From Odobenus rosmarus divergens (Eukaryota > Chordata > Mammalia > Carnivora > Odobenidae), in the NCBI RefSeq assembly GCF_000321225.1, contig NW_004450582.1, positions 2,396,737-2,460,736 of the forward strand: DNA of 64,000 nucleotides, written 5' to 3'. A program made the translations under genes and the position numbers. The notes beneath the pieces were generated by a model. It saw only the letters and a program-made list of their open reading frames with translations. It was not told the origin of the DNA and did not search any database. Shown in pieces: positions 10,801 to 20,930 of this stretch; position 1 is the stretch's first letter; every line of letters begins with the position of its first letter.

Positions 10801-13800
10801 TCTTCCTCAGGTTTGCTATCCTTTTCATTAGTTTCTACTTCTGCTGTAACAAAGAAAAGGAAATCTAACTTCCATCAGAATTCATTGCGGTTCATTATAA
10901 TTTACAATTTTGGTGTTAACAATCCAGTGAATAAACTTATAAAATCAGTCCCAAATGGTGAAATTTTAGGAATAAAAAGGGAACATAGCATGGACTGGTA
11001 GAAATGAATGACCAAATCCACTTTCAAATGTTCCTCCAAATTCATAAAAAGCTCTTAAACATGGAAAAAAATTAATAGTATACATTTTAAAACAAAGAAT
11101 CTTACTTAGTAATTTACTGTCAACAGTAGATTAATAAAACCTATTGTAAAGCATTTGGATTCCATTACATTCAATTATTAAAACTAAAATACTGGGGTGC
11201 CTGTGTGGCTCAGTCAGTTAAGCATCTGCCTTCAGCTCAGGTCATAATCCTGGGGTCCTGGGGTCCTGGGATCGAGTCCCACATCCGGCTCCTTGCTCAG
11301 TGGGGAGCCTGCTTCTCCCTCTACCTGCCACTCCCCCTGCTTGTGCTCTCTCTCTCTCTGACAAATAAATAAATAAAATCTTTAAAAAAAACCCAAAAAC
11401 CTAAAATACTGTAGTGGTTTTGAAAATTACCAAAAAAAATTACGAAGTACTGCCAAATTTGAAACATCTAACATTTTAACCAGATTAAATCATTATGTTA
11501 CTTTAATGGTTATGAGATAGTTCGTAACATAGAAATGTAAAAACTATCATAAAGATAAAAGTTTAACTTAATCGTTAACTGATGCCAGTGCCAACAAGAG
11601 TTAAGCGCATGACATACATTATATCCTTAGCATTATCCTACACTATAAACATTATTTCTGCCATCACATACATGAGGAAAGTCCAATGTTCAAAAACGTT
11701 TAAGTAACTTTCACAAAGCATATAAAATATAACAAAGAGTGCTACCAAAAATATACTGCTAAAAATGTCTACATAATTGCATTGTTACAATAAATAAAAC
11801 CCCACATGTACCAGAATAGTCAATCTATTACCTCCTCAACTAACCTAATCATTAACTGGGGGCGAAGAACAAAACACTAATATGTTTGGGTTTCAATTTT
11901 TTCCCCTTACATCACTGCAACTGGCTCCCCAGGGGTTTCAATAAGGCATGCTGTTTCATTATATTCTACAACCAAAATTAAATAATCACAAGGAATAAAC
12001 ATTATATAAAGATTTTGATACGGCATTTCTTCTCCAAACAACAAGGTTTAATTCCACCAGCCCTGATGGTGGAAGTCAAGGCTAAAATAACTCGAAAGAC
12101 CTTTTAGGTGAAAACAGGCAGATTACTAGGATTACTGATGAAACTATTAAGGTTCTTAAAAATATTTTCGGGGCGCTTGGGTGGCTCAGTTGCTAGGCAT
12201 CTGCCTTTGGCTCAGGTCATGATCCCAGGGTCCTGGGATAGAGCCCCGCATCGGGCTCCCTGCTCGGCCAGGAGCCTGCTTCTCCCTCTCCCGCTCCCCC
12301 TGCTTGTGTTCCCTCTCTAGGTGTCTCTCTCCCTGTGTCAAATAGGTAACTAAAATCTTAAAAAAAAAAAAAAAATTTTTTTTCTTTACACTAAGGTAAA
12401 ACTGTAAAGCTGTAAAACATGACAATAGTCAAAACAAAACAGCACATAAAGATTACTAAAACTTTTTTTTTTTAAGTTAGCTCCACGCCCAATGTGGGAC
12501 TTGAAACTCATGAGATCAGAAGTTTACATTCTCTACAGACTAAGCCAGCCAGGCACTCCTACTAAAATTATTTTTAAGCTTTAAAATAAAGAAGTATTAA
12601 AAATAAATAAAAATAAATGAGTATCAGAAAATTAACTTTCCATTTACTATGCTCATTAGAAATATTTTAAGATCCCATCCCTCAACTTCAGTTTCAATGA
12701 AATGAAAATGTTTTGCTCCCTTGTAGATCACAAACTCATTACAAAGCATTTTTCTCTACATATAGTTTTTTTTTTTTTTTTAGGATTTTATTTATTTATT
12801 TGACAGAAAGAGACACAGCGAGAGAGGGAACACAAGCAGGGGGAGTGGAAGAGAGAGAAGGAGACTTCCCACTGAGCAGGGAGCCTGATGCGGGGCTCGA
12901 TCCCAGGACCCTGGAATCATGACCTGAGCTGAAGGCAGACGCTTAACAACTGAGCCACCCAGGCACCCCTCTACATATAGTTTTATAAATCCTCCTGATT
13001 TTAACACTGAGGGTGGTGACTCCTGAGTTTCCTAGTCCCTAGAGTCTCCAGAGTCATAGAATAACTGGGTTGCTTGAGATGAAGGTTAATAGTCTTTATT
13101 TGGCAAATTATGATACCACCCAAAGAACAAAATTAGCTATGGCTCTAATTAGGGTAACTACAAGCCAGATCAACCATAATACAGCAGAGCAACTGGCCTG
13201 CCAATTTGGTCTGAGCTGTCTCTTTATGCACATGTTAGCTCCCTCTCTCCTCTTACAGATATGTCAAACTTAGCTTGAGCTTCCTCCATTTTCTTAAAAA
13301 CCTCCTCCTATCACCCAATTCCCATTTTCCAGGTATACCTGGAAGATATGGCTAGATTCTCAACACTTTAAAACACTTATTGGAATTTTAAAATAGACAC
13401 ACTGGATTAAACTTCATACGTTGAGTTTTATTCAATGGAAAGAATTTTGGAATAAGAAAAATGGTATATTAACAGATTCTACAGAAAGGAACTAGGTCCT
13501 ATATTTAATTTTTTGTTTACAAAGCCTCTAAGAGAATCTGAGAGTGGACCTGCTTAAACCCAGAATAGTAATCAAAGGCCCACGCACACAGACATTTTTA
13601 TATATAATTTCAAGTAGTTCATGGGACACCTGAAACTCATCCAAATACTTAGGTTAAGACTGTCTTTTTTAGAATCTGTCTTCATTCATAGTTTCTGCTT
13701 TAATTCCTCTAGTCTTGAGTACAGACTTATCGCAAATTAGCCCATTTTCATATACAGTTCTACGTGTGGCATTCTTTCCTTTCAACCATACTAGACAATA

Positions 13801-16800
13801 AGCGCACTAAGAACAGATACCGTATCTTGTAACTTTGGTAATCCTAAAAACTTTGGGAAAGAGCTGAGACAAAGTAGATGTTTAATATCTATCTGATGAC
13901 TACTATCTTAAATAAGATTTCATAAAATAAAAGTGGAAAAAGTGTATTGTAGAGGACAATAGTGAGTTAGTTTCCCATTTTCATTATTCCAAGGAAATAT
14001 GGACAAAAATAAAGTATCACCTTAGATTAGAGGTTGGCAAACATTTCTTGTTAAAACCCAAAAAATATTTTCGGTCTTGTGGGCCATATGGTCTCTGTTG
14101 CAACTACTTAACTCTGTCCTTGTAGTGGGAATCAGTGATAAACAGTATGTAATATATAAACAAATAGATGTGGCTCTATTCCAATAAAACTTTATTGACA
14201 AAAACAGAGCCTACAGGTTATAGTTTGCCCATCCCCTGTCTGAAATTACTGGCTCTATAAGAGTATTTAAAACAAAACAAAAATTCCTACAGATTAATTA
14301 AAGACAATATATCCATTAGCAAAATGAGCAAAGTAGATGAACAGGCAATTTATAGATAAGGAAATACAAATAACCAATAAACATATAAAAATTCTCAACC
14401 TCACAAGGCACATCAGAAAAATGTATCATGATTAATAAGACATTTCCAGAAAAATTCTTAAAAGTTTTATTTAATACAAACTTCCAAATAATATCTTCTA
14501 CAGTGAATTTTTGTGCTCCCCTTTAAAGCAAACTTGGAGGAAAAGTTCTATTTTATTATTTCTAATTCTCCTCCCATTTTCTCTGAAACCCAATCTCAAT
14601 TAGGTTTTCAATTCCACCACCCCATGTCAAGGTCACAAATGATCTTCAGGTTATTAAATATTTGTCTCCCATCTTACTTGAACAAAATAGCAGCAACTGA
14701 TACATAAACAGAATTGGGTTGATTACTCCCTCCTTGCAAAATCCTCTTTACTTGACATCTAAGATAACAGAATCTCCTGACTTTCTACCAGAAAAGCTGC
14801 TCTTTCTTTTCTTTTTGTTTCATATACTTATTTATTGTTTTTCTTATTATTGAAGTATAGTTGACATATAAGAGTTGCTCTTTCTTTGGTCTCTCTTCTT
14901 CATCTCCCAACCTCTGAACACTGGAATGTCAAGAGCTTAGTTCCTAAACTTCCTCTCATCTCCATTTATACTCACTGAGGTGATCTCATCTTGTCACTCA
15001 ACTTCAACTAAGGTCTATATGCTATCTACTCCAAAATTTTTCTAAAAAGTCCAAACCTCTGCCCTGAAATACACATATCTAATTTGGACCGAAACAGTCA
15101 TTTGAAACCGATGTTCCTCCTATACTTCCCTTTCCAAAACCTGCTTCTTTGATCTTCCTCAACTCTGAAAAGAAAAATCTGCAATTTCCAACAATGTATA
15201 GGAATAAGAGGTTCCACAAAGAAAAACCAAATACAATAAGAAATAACTGAATATAAATGGATTGAGAAAATAAAGAACTTTAGCTGAACACAATAAACAG
15301 TGACAATAAAATATCAATAAATTTTAATTAACTAAACCACAGTAATTCTACCACTACTAATCTAAAGCAAAAATAGATAAAACCCATGAAATTCTATTCC
15401 TATGCAATTATCCTCATAAGCACTTATACTTATCATATTTATCTCAGAGAGCAAATAGGGAGAAACAAATCAACCACAAATACATTTTTCATTTGAAATA
15501 AAATTTGGAAGGAAACTGTATCAGAATTTAGTGTAAAATCTGGTTTAATCTAAAACATATTTTTCTCCTCAAAAATATTAAGAAATAGCAACGTTTATAA
15601 AACAAAAAAAGCAGGCGGAGAAGAGCTCTCCCTCCTATTTCTCCATTAAGAAACAAAATGAGAAGGGCCAAGAAGGATGAAAAATGGAGAATGCCACAGC
15701 CCAAAAGCTAGAGAGTCTCAAGAGGGAGGGACTATTAAAGAGAGCATCCAAGTGTGAGAGAATAAAGACAAAATTTTGGATTTAAATCCCTGGTTTTTAA
15801 CAATATGAGCATCAATGTCACTTCACTGAAAACAGTAAGGAGGGGGGACAGGCAGGATGAAAATCAAAATCCAATTAAAGAATAAAGAAGAGGAGAAAAA
15901 ATAGTGCTAGCCTATTAACAGAATTTGAAGAATGACTATGAAAGAGAGGAAAGAGATGGAACAGGAGCTAGAGAAAGAGTACACAGCCTGGAAAGTGAAT
16001 GGAAGATAAACTAATGGATGTACCTCTTCTCCTGCTGTTTAAACTTTTCCAGACAGAAATCTTTATTTTCCTAGCCTACTTAATAAACAGATTATCATTT
16101 TAATCATCTAATGAGTATCAGTTATCATACAGTACTGTGCAACAATATGACAGTCTCTTCAGGCCTACTCAGTATATCTGCAAAACTTTCTTAGGCCTTT
16201 CTCTTACTATTGTAAAATTAAAATGGCTTTTTTATTTGCTTTCTGATATCTTTCATTATTTTTTGTTGCTGCTCAAAGCTATCATAACTGTTATATTTAA
16301 AACAAATTTGCTAAAGAAATACCTGAAATGACAGAGGTTTATGTTTTCCTATTAGTACAGCACATAAATGTTAGTAGCTAGAGGGAAGAAGTGGTCCTCA
16401 GTACTTCAGTTTATAATTCTGTGTTTTGAAAACATTAAAAATTAGTCAAGAATACCGGGGTCCTGGGATCTAGCCCCACGTTGGGCTCCCTGCTCAGCGG
16501 GAAGTCTGCTTCTCCCTCTCCTTCTGCCCCTCCACCCCTCCTCCTGCTCTCTCTCAAATAAATAATCTAAAAAAAAATTAATCAAGAATAAAAAAATGAT
16601 GAAAGTAGTATCTCAGAAGGTACACAGCAACAAAAATGACATGTACTATAGTCCCCCTTTATCTGCAGGGGCTATGTTCCCAGACTCCCAGTGGGTGCCT
16701 GAAACCATGGACAGTACTGAACCCTGTATGTTTTTTCCTATACATATATACCTATGATAAAATTTAATTTATAAATTAGGCACAGGGGATGAACAATAAC

Positions 16801-19800
16801 TAAAAATAATTATAATATACTACAATAAAAGTTATATAAATATGGTCTCTCAAATTATCTTATTGTACTATACTCACAGTTCTTATGATGATGTGAAATG
16901 TTAAAATGCGTATGTGATGAGATGAAGTGAAATGAATGACATAGGCATTGTGATGCAGCATTAGGCTACTACTGACCTAGAAAGTTAATACTGCTGAGAA
17001 TAAGTTAGGAGGAGAATAATCTGCTTCCAGACCATGGCTGACTGTGGCTAACTAAAACTGCAAAAACTGAAACCATGGAAAGTGAAACCGTTGATAAAAG
17101 AAGACAACTGAAACAGATTCCGCTCCCATGTAAAGAGAACACAGTACAGTTTTAAGACCAATGAAGAAACTATACTTTAACGTATTATACACAAAATTTC
17201 CTTGGGGGTTGAAGAAGGGAGGGCAGGAAATAAAAGTTTAGTTATCAGCTAAGAAATTAAATCTATCACTACACTTACTCTGCTAATACCATACAATCAG
17301 ATAAAAGTAAAAGTAAGTAAATGGGGCTCAGGTCAGGATCCCAGAGTCCGATCCCAGAGTCCCAGGATCAAACCCCAGCATCGGGCTCCCTGTTTAGCGG
17401 GAAATCTCTTTCTCCCTCTCCCTCTACTCCTCCCCCCACTCATGCTCGCTCTCTCACTCCTCTCTCAAATAAATAAATAATCTTTTAAATAAATAAATAA
17501 AAGTGAGTAACCAAAAATAAACGCAAGTTTGAATTTTCAAAGTATGCAACATGGGTGGCTTAATAGTCATCTCATGGCATTTAATAGCATTAAGTGGGAA
17601 GGATGGTCCTTAATATCAAAACCCTCACATAAAGGTAAAATGTATAAACTCATTAAATAATAATCTGAAATTTGTTATGACTATCAAAAGGTTTTTTAAG
17701 GACTTACCCCAATACTACTTTCTCTATAAATACTTATTCAATGAATGAGTTAAGGTCACCTTAAATATGGTTACCTATTATCTTTCCAAAATGTAACTTC
17801 ATTATGTCATTCTCCTCTGCTTGAAACATTCAATGGCATGGTAACCAAGGTCCTCCATGATGTACTTCTCTTATATTATCAATTATTCACTCATTCTACA
17901 AATATTTACTAAGCACTAACGTAAGCCAAGCATTATTTTGGCCTGATGATGGTGGCTCAGAACAAGGGTGATGATAGTGGATAAGAGAGACTGGATTCTA
18001 AATCTACTCTGAAGGCAGAGCCAAGAGGATTTCCTGATAAACTGGTAAGATATAGGATATAAAGAAAAAAATAAGAATGGCTCCAAGATTTTGGCCTGAG
18101 CAAGTAGGATGGAGCTACAATTACAAGGGATTATCCTCACTAAAACCCTATGTTATACAGATAGTGAACAGAAAGTACGTTCCTAAATACATCTATGTTT
18201 TTATAAAGTTACCCTTCTCTACACTCCCAGAATATCAATTTAACATTATTAGTGTGTTCACAGCCTTGTATTTAATGTCCTGCAACTGTCTGCATCCTGA
18301 GGGCAAGTACTAAATTTTATCTTTAAATCCCCAGAACCAAAACAGCTTAGCCTGTCTCTCAATATAGCTTTAACAATGAATAAATGCTCTCTGAAAACCT
18401 AGTAAGAAAAAAAATCTTTGCCTCCAATATATTGTGGGAAAAAACATCCCTGTGTCTCCTAGGCCTGTCTCTTATTTCTTTTGAACAAATTAGAAACCAA
18501 ATGCTGTGTTTCATACTACAAGGTCACTCCTCTCAGAGTTCTAAGGCTAACGGAATGGTGATACAATAAGAACATAAAGGTATTAATGCGACTCTGAAAA
18601 GAGTTCAGAAAATTTCAAATAGAAATCATGTTTGAGTTTGACCATGAAAGCAAAATAGGATTTTTCTCATTCTTTCCTTTTTCTCCAGGAATAACAGAAG
18701 AGATGGAAAGACAGGCTTTTGAACAAACTAAGAAGTTTATATTCCTTTTATTTAAAGAGTTTGGAATTAATCTAAAAGTAACAGGGATCCAACAAAAGAG
18801 AAGAACACAATCAAAAGAGATTTAAGTTACAGAGAGATCATTCAGAAGATGCGGGGGGAAGAGAATCAAGAAGCCTGAGGAAGCAAATGGATGAAATCTT
18901 TATCAAATAGATTATCAGTCTTCAGGCCTTCTGGATTCTAGCAACGGTGGTGTCATTCTCTAACAAAGAATATTAAAGGAATCATATTTCACTGGGAAAA
19001 TTAATTGTAAAATGTGATTTGTTACACTTGAAGCAAATAATTTAAACCAGTAGGCTTTTACATTCTAAGTTATTTGGTTGCTAAGTGATAGCAAGAACAA
19101 TTGTTAGGACTTTGATCAATGGTCCAGCTTATCTCTCTATGCCTAGACCATAAGCCCCTTAAGGACAAAGGCCATATTTTCCAATTATTTTAACTCCCTT
19201 CTTATCAACTCACACAATGTTGCTCAAACAACGTTGCTAAATTCTGTTAAGATTCTATGAAGTTTAGAGATCATTCCAGTCACATCATTCTCAACTTCCT
19301 CAGCAACTAAAAAAAATTTAAACATTGTAAGAATGCTTTATTAAGCAGTTTATTAAACCTAAATCTTTAAAACAAGTAATATGCTAACCTGGAGAGCATG
19401 TTTCATTTTGTGATATAACTTCAGATTCATCTTTTTCACCAGCAAGATCCTCTTCATCAGAGAGGACCAAAAAGGCTTCTTTTGGCAAACTCTCACTGCT
19501 TTCTTGTTTAGATGGTGAACCAAAAGAACTTTCCATCTTCTCTTCCAAATCTGGATTTGTCTCATCAATCGGAAGAAGAGAAGTTTTAGAAAAGCAAGTA
19601 AGTTCATCTTCAGCAGGTGCAAGCTTTTCCAAAATAGGAATAATTTCATCTGTCTCCATAGAATCTGTATTTTCCAAGATAATCTCATTGTTGTCATCTT
19701 TTATAACATTTTCACTAATGGTTTCTGCAAGGTCTGCAGAATTTTCACCTTCATTCTTTTCACTTTGGTCAATTTCCATACTGCTAGATATAGCCTCCTC

Positions 19801-20922
19801 TCCAAGAGCAGGTTCTGTGACAGCATCTTCCTTTGCCTTCTTTTCATTTTCAGGAGGTAGATCTGAACAAATAACTCTATCATCTGTTTCCAGGGTTTCT
19901 TCATCAGCATCGGTATTACTATCAGCTTTATTTTTCTCATCAACTGAGAAAATCTGGTCTAACTTTTCATCATCCCCATTTTTTTCAAGAAAATCATCAC
20001 CTTTATTGCTACTAGGCTCTGTACTGTCAGTTTCAGGAACAGGTTCACAGACTGGTACAGAACTTGGTTCAAAGGCGGGATGAAAAGCTGATTCAGAAGT
20101 CAGTTCATCAGAAGTGGGTTCATCAGAGGCCAGATCACCGGAGGTTTGATCACCAGAGGCTGGATCGCCAGAAGCTGGATCACCAGAGGCTGGATCATCA
20201 GAGGCCAGTGCTCCAGAGGACAGATCAGCAGAAGCTGAATCACCAGAGGCTGGATCACTGGAGTTCGGTGCACCAGAGACAGATTCATCAGGGACCGATT
20301 CACCAGAGACCAATTCACCAGAGAAAGGTTCACTGGAGACTGTTTCACTAGAAACTATTTCACCAGAGGTGATATCACCAGAGGTGGGATCACCAGAGGT
20401 GGGATCACCAGAGGCGGGATCACTAGAGGCAGGATCGCCAGAGGGTAATACTTCAGAGGCCAGATCTTCAGGGGCTGAATCTCCAGAAGCTGGATCTCCC
20501 ATAGCCAGCTCAACAGAGGCTGGCTCATCAGAAGCTGGTTCAGCAGTCAGTTTACAGACTAGTTCAGGAGCTATACTATTAGGAGACAAAGGTTCATGCT
20601 TTAAATCATCATCCTGCTTGTTTTTTATATTAACATTTAAGGTACAAGAGGTTTCTTTCCATTCTGATTTACTTTTTTCAGCATCAAAACAAAGCTCTTC
20701 AATGCCATTCACCTCTTCCTTGTCATTAATATAATCCATATTTTCCAAAGGTGAGGTCGGGTCCAAATCTCCATTTTCATGGTTGCCATTTAACAGCTTG
20801 ACATCAGCTTTCAACAGTTCTTCTTTGACCTTGTACACTGCTTCAAGTTGCTGACGGTCACTCACTCTCATTGTTTTTCGAGCCTTAAAGACTTTTTTCT
20901 GAGGTTCTTCTATACTATCCAT
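7683..20922 (-). CDS. ATF7IP: ATF7IP (MCAF1), first four coding exons, partial gene
   Basis: The gene encodes activating transcription factor 7-interacting protein 1, the nuclear cofactor that binds and stabilises the H3K9 methyltransferase SETDB1 and supports heterochromatin, ERV and transgene silencing (established for the family). The coding sequence joins 20922-19389, 10843-10760, 9483-9338 and 7820-7683, all on the minus strand, giving 634 codons with matching phases at every junction. The product matches the known ATF7IP N-terminus (MDSxEEPQKKVFKARK start), the acidic Ser/Asp-rich region, the basic nuclear-localisation cluster and the first part of the SETDB1-binding coiled coil. No exon encoding the next segment was found between 1 and 7682, so the gene continues outside the window. 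The 5' untranslated first exon is not identified. No frameshift or stop was seen, so the gene looks functional. Confidence 0.97.
7821..8213 (-). other. ATF7IP intron, upstream part, no gene seen
   Basis: Intron between the third and fourth coding exons, up to the SINE at 8214. Nothing else is recognisable. Confidence 0.5.
8214..8410 (+). mobile_element. Can-SINE in ATF7IP intron
   Basis: Full-length SINEC with CAGTCGTTAAGCGTCTGCC head and (AAAT)n-AATCTT tail. The flanks CTTCTAAATGC and TTCTAAATGCC form a target duplication. It is antisense to ATF7IP. Confidence 0.95.
8423..9337. other. Intron sequence, no gene seen
   Basis: Remainder of the intron before the 146-nt exon. AT-rich, with no recognisable element. 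Confidence 0.5.
9338..9483 (-). CDS. ATF7IP: ATF7IP third coding exon, residues 540-588
   Basis: The exon is 146 nt, entering in phase 1 after tctgtcctcag and leaving at AAAAG|GTGTTA in phase 0. It encodes the basic cluster SRRKRSKSED...SKRRRY (residues 543-563), consistent with a bipartite nuclear localisation signal. It then runs into EEEYEAEFQVKITAKGD, the start of the conserved SETDB1-binding region. The donor lacks the usual A+3/G+5, so it is weak by sequence. The match to known ATF7IP is close across the whole exon. Confidence 0.96.
9735..9923 (-). mobile_element. Can-SINE, minus strand
   Basis: Reads as a reversed SINEC: A-tail side at the left (AGAGAAAAAA), then GGAGGGAGAG, GCTGAGCTCAG, and the head complement TTAACTGATTAAGCCACCCAGGCACC at the right. 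A short 'atgtataaaa' triplication lies next to the tail. Confidence 0.9.
9924..10753. other. Intron sequence, no gene seen
   Basis: Intron between the 146-nt and 84-nt ATF7IP exons. No repeat or RNA gene could be supported. The plus-strand frame at 10711-11001 is a shadow over the 84-nt exon. Confidence 0.5.
10760..10843 (-). CDS. ATF7IP: ATF7IP second coding exon, residues 512-539
   Basis: The exon is 84 nt and enters in phase 1, completing Ala512 with the G from the previous exon. It encodes an acidic segment with the pattern AEVETNEKDSKPEEEE...RPSEK, which is the expected ATF7IP continuation. The acceptor reads gttacag|CAG|AAG, a NAGNAG tandem site: use of the second AG would remove only Ala512. 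The donor is GAAAA|GTAAGC, a good consensus. It lies in a very long intron (to 19388) and is too short to appear as an ORF. Confidence 0.95.
11194..11397 (+). mobile_element. Can-SINE
   Basis: SINEC with head GGGGTGCCTGTGTGGCTCAGTC, a GGGGTCCTGGGGTCCTGGGATC local duplication, and (AAAT)n tail. Target duplication AAACTAAAATACT / AACCTAAAATACT. Confidence 0.95.
11610..11720 (+). mobile_element. MIR/MIR3-like fragment
   Basis: Pattern 'atatccttagcattatcctacac...catgaggaaagtcc...aagtaactttcacaaagc' resembles the MIR core ('gatgaggaaactg', 'taagtaacttgcccaagg'). Old and diverged. Confidence 0.5.
11721..12169. other. Intron sequence, no gene seen
   Basis: Unique-looking ATF7IP intron between repeats. 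No exon signal was found. Confidence 0.5.
12170..12375 (+). mobile_element. Can-SINE
   Basis: SINEC with GGGGCGCTTGGGTGGCTCAG head, GCTCCCTGCTCGG, GCTTGTGTTCCCTC and poly-A tail. The open frames on both strands here are SINE translations. Confidence 0.95.
12463..12559 (-). mobile_element. Short old Can-SINE, minus strand
   Basis: Poly-T then AAGTTAGCTCCACGCCCAA and complement head GACTAAGCCAGCCAGGCACTCC. Target duplication TTACTAAAAC / CTACTAAAAT. Confidence 0.85.
12770..12968 (-). mobile_element. Young Can-SINE, minus strand
   Basis: Complete reversed SINEC, in the same sense as ATF7IP transcription. It has a perfect 16-bp target duplication CTCTACATATAGTTTT at 12754-12769 and 12969-12984. 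The intact duplication indicates recent insertion. Confidence 0.96.
12985..14025. other. Intron sequence with a possible L2 piece
   Basis: Mostly unassigned intron. Around 13775-13905 ('gacaataagcgcactaagaacagataccg...gtagatgtttaatatctatctga') there is an L2-3'-like pattern. No exon was seen. Confidence 0.4.
14030..14239 (+). mobile_element. hAT-Charlie (MER1-group) element
   Basis: Near-complete non-autonomous DNA transposon. The left end is AGGTTGGCAAACATTT, the middle is TGTGGGCCATATGGTCTCTG..CAACTACTTAACTCTG and TCCAATAAAACTTTATTGACAAAAAC, and the right end is AGTTTGCCCATCCCCT, an inverted copy of the left end. No transposase is encoded. Confidence 0.85.
14240..16436. other. Long intron stretch, no gene seen
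   Basis: AT-rich ATF7IP intron. A short piece at 14836-14875 ('ttattattgaagtatagttgacat') resembles an antisense L1 scrap. No other repeat, exon or RNA gene was supported. The ORFs at 14513-14707 and 16137-16331 look random. Confidence 0.45.
16455..16572 (+). mobile_element. 5'-truncated Can-SINE with intact target duplication
   Basis: Begins inside the SINEC body (GGGGTCCTGGGATCTAGCC) and runs to the A-tail. An 18-bp duplication, AAAAATTAGTCAAGAATA / AAAAATTAATCAAGAATA, flanks it at 16437-16454 and 16573-16590. The truncation therefore happened during integration. Confidence 0.92.
16648..17107 (+). mobile_element. Tigger-type non-autonomous DNA transposon
   Basis: Left end AGTCCCCCTTTTATCTGCAGG...GCCTGAAACCATGG. 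The right end GACCATGGCTGACTGTGGCTAAC...AACCGTTGATAAAAG is its inverted counterpart. The middle is AT-rich with no ORF. It matches the pogo/Tigger TIR style (CCCCCTTATCCGCGG); the exact subfamily is not assigned. Confidence 0.75.
17321..17498 (+). mobile_element. 5'-truncated Can-SINE
   Basis: Lacks the tRNA-like head and begins at GGGGCTCAGGTCAGGATCCC. It contains a local duplication of the CCCAGAGTC block and a long (AAAT)n tail. Flanks AAAAGTAAGTAA and AAAAGTGAGTAA are the target duplication, so the element was truncated at insertion. Confidence 0.9.
17499..17804. other. Intron sequence, no gene seen
   Basis: Nothing recognisable beyond AT-rich intron. Confidence 0.5.
17805..18340 (+). 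mobile_element. Old MIR/L2-type interspersed repeat
   Basis: Contains 'attcactcattctacaaatatttactaagcacta', 'ggctccaagattttggcctgagcaa' and 'cctgagggcaagtactaaattttat', phrases typical of ancient mammalian repeats of L2/MIR age. The family and limits are uncertain. Confidence 0.45.
18341..19388. other. Intron flank of the large exon, L2-like piece
   Basis: The 1 kb downstream of the large ATF7IP exon (minus sense). An L2-like stretch sits near 19135-19230 ('accataagccccttaaggacaaaggcc'). No other gene was supported. The frame 18628-18825 looks random. Confidence 0.45.
19389..20922 (-). CDS. ATF7IP: ATF7IP large first coding exon, residues 1-511
   Basis: This exon holds the start codon and 511 complete codons plus one base. 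The start has a good Kozak context (CAAAATGG). The 3' splice site (tctttttaaag) puts the exon start at 20929, so only 7 bases of 5' UTR are here. The donor is CCAG|GTTAGC. Visible segments are: residues 10-18 with KARKTM around K16, reported as a histone-H3K9-like mimic methylated by G9a/GLP; an acidic linker; thirty uninterrupted pentapeptides of SGDPA type (residues 130-279); a long Glu/Asp/Ser-rich disordered tract (300-510); and FLVLSDEEDL at 484-493, which looks like a SUMO-interacting motif. An open frame runs one codon past the donor before a stop, so the exon was recognised by homology and splice signals and not by ORF end. Several ORFs on both strands here are shadows of this exon. 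Confidence 0.97.
20086..20535 (-). repeat. ATF7IP: In-frame 15-bp minisatellite encoding 30 pentapeptides
   Basis: The coding strand repeats a degenerate 15-bp unit thirty times without indels, giving pentapeptides of general form (A/T/V)-S-(G/D/S)-(D/E)-(P/L/S). Residues 130-279 of ATF7IP fit this register. Because the unit is a multiple of 3, five of the six frames stay open through much of the tract, which explains the overlapping spurious ORFs. The human protein has a comparable SGDP-rich tract, but its exact unit number was not compared here. Confidence 0.9.
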
Positions 20923-20930
20923 TTTGAATC
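20923..20930 (-). promoter_or_regulatory. ATF7IP: Start context and 3' splice junction of ATF7IP coding exon 1
   Basis: Read on the minus strand, this is ...ctctttctctttttaaa-g|ATTCAAA-ATGG. The polypyrimidine run at 20931-20955 followed by AAAG makes an acceptor immediately upstream of the initiator. The 5' UTR exon or exons must therefore lie at higher coordinates and be spliced on. Confidence 0.85.

Noticed and set aside
12108..13007. Frames of 60-80 codons over Can-SINEs, repeated with similar sequences elsewhere (21777-22016, 39992-40336, 59302-59550)
   Set aside because: They are translations of the SINE body on either strand, not genes.
19359..20348. Other minus-strand frames (112, 80 and 82 codons) in the same exon
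   Set aside because: They are shifted frames of the ATF7IP coding exon, low-complexity by repeat.
19688..20734. Long plus-strand frames (131, 95 and 121 codons) opposite the large ATF7IP exon
   Set aside because: They follow the 15-bp coding repeat, which keeps several frames open. They have no start context, splice signals or recognisable domain, and the minus-strand frame matches ATF7IP.
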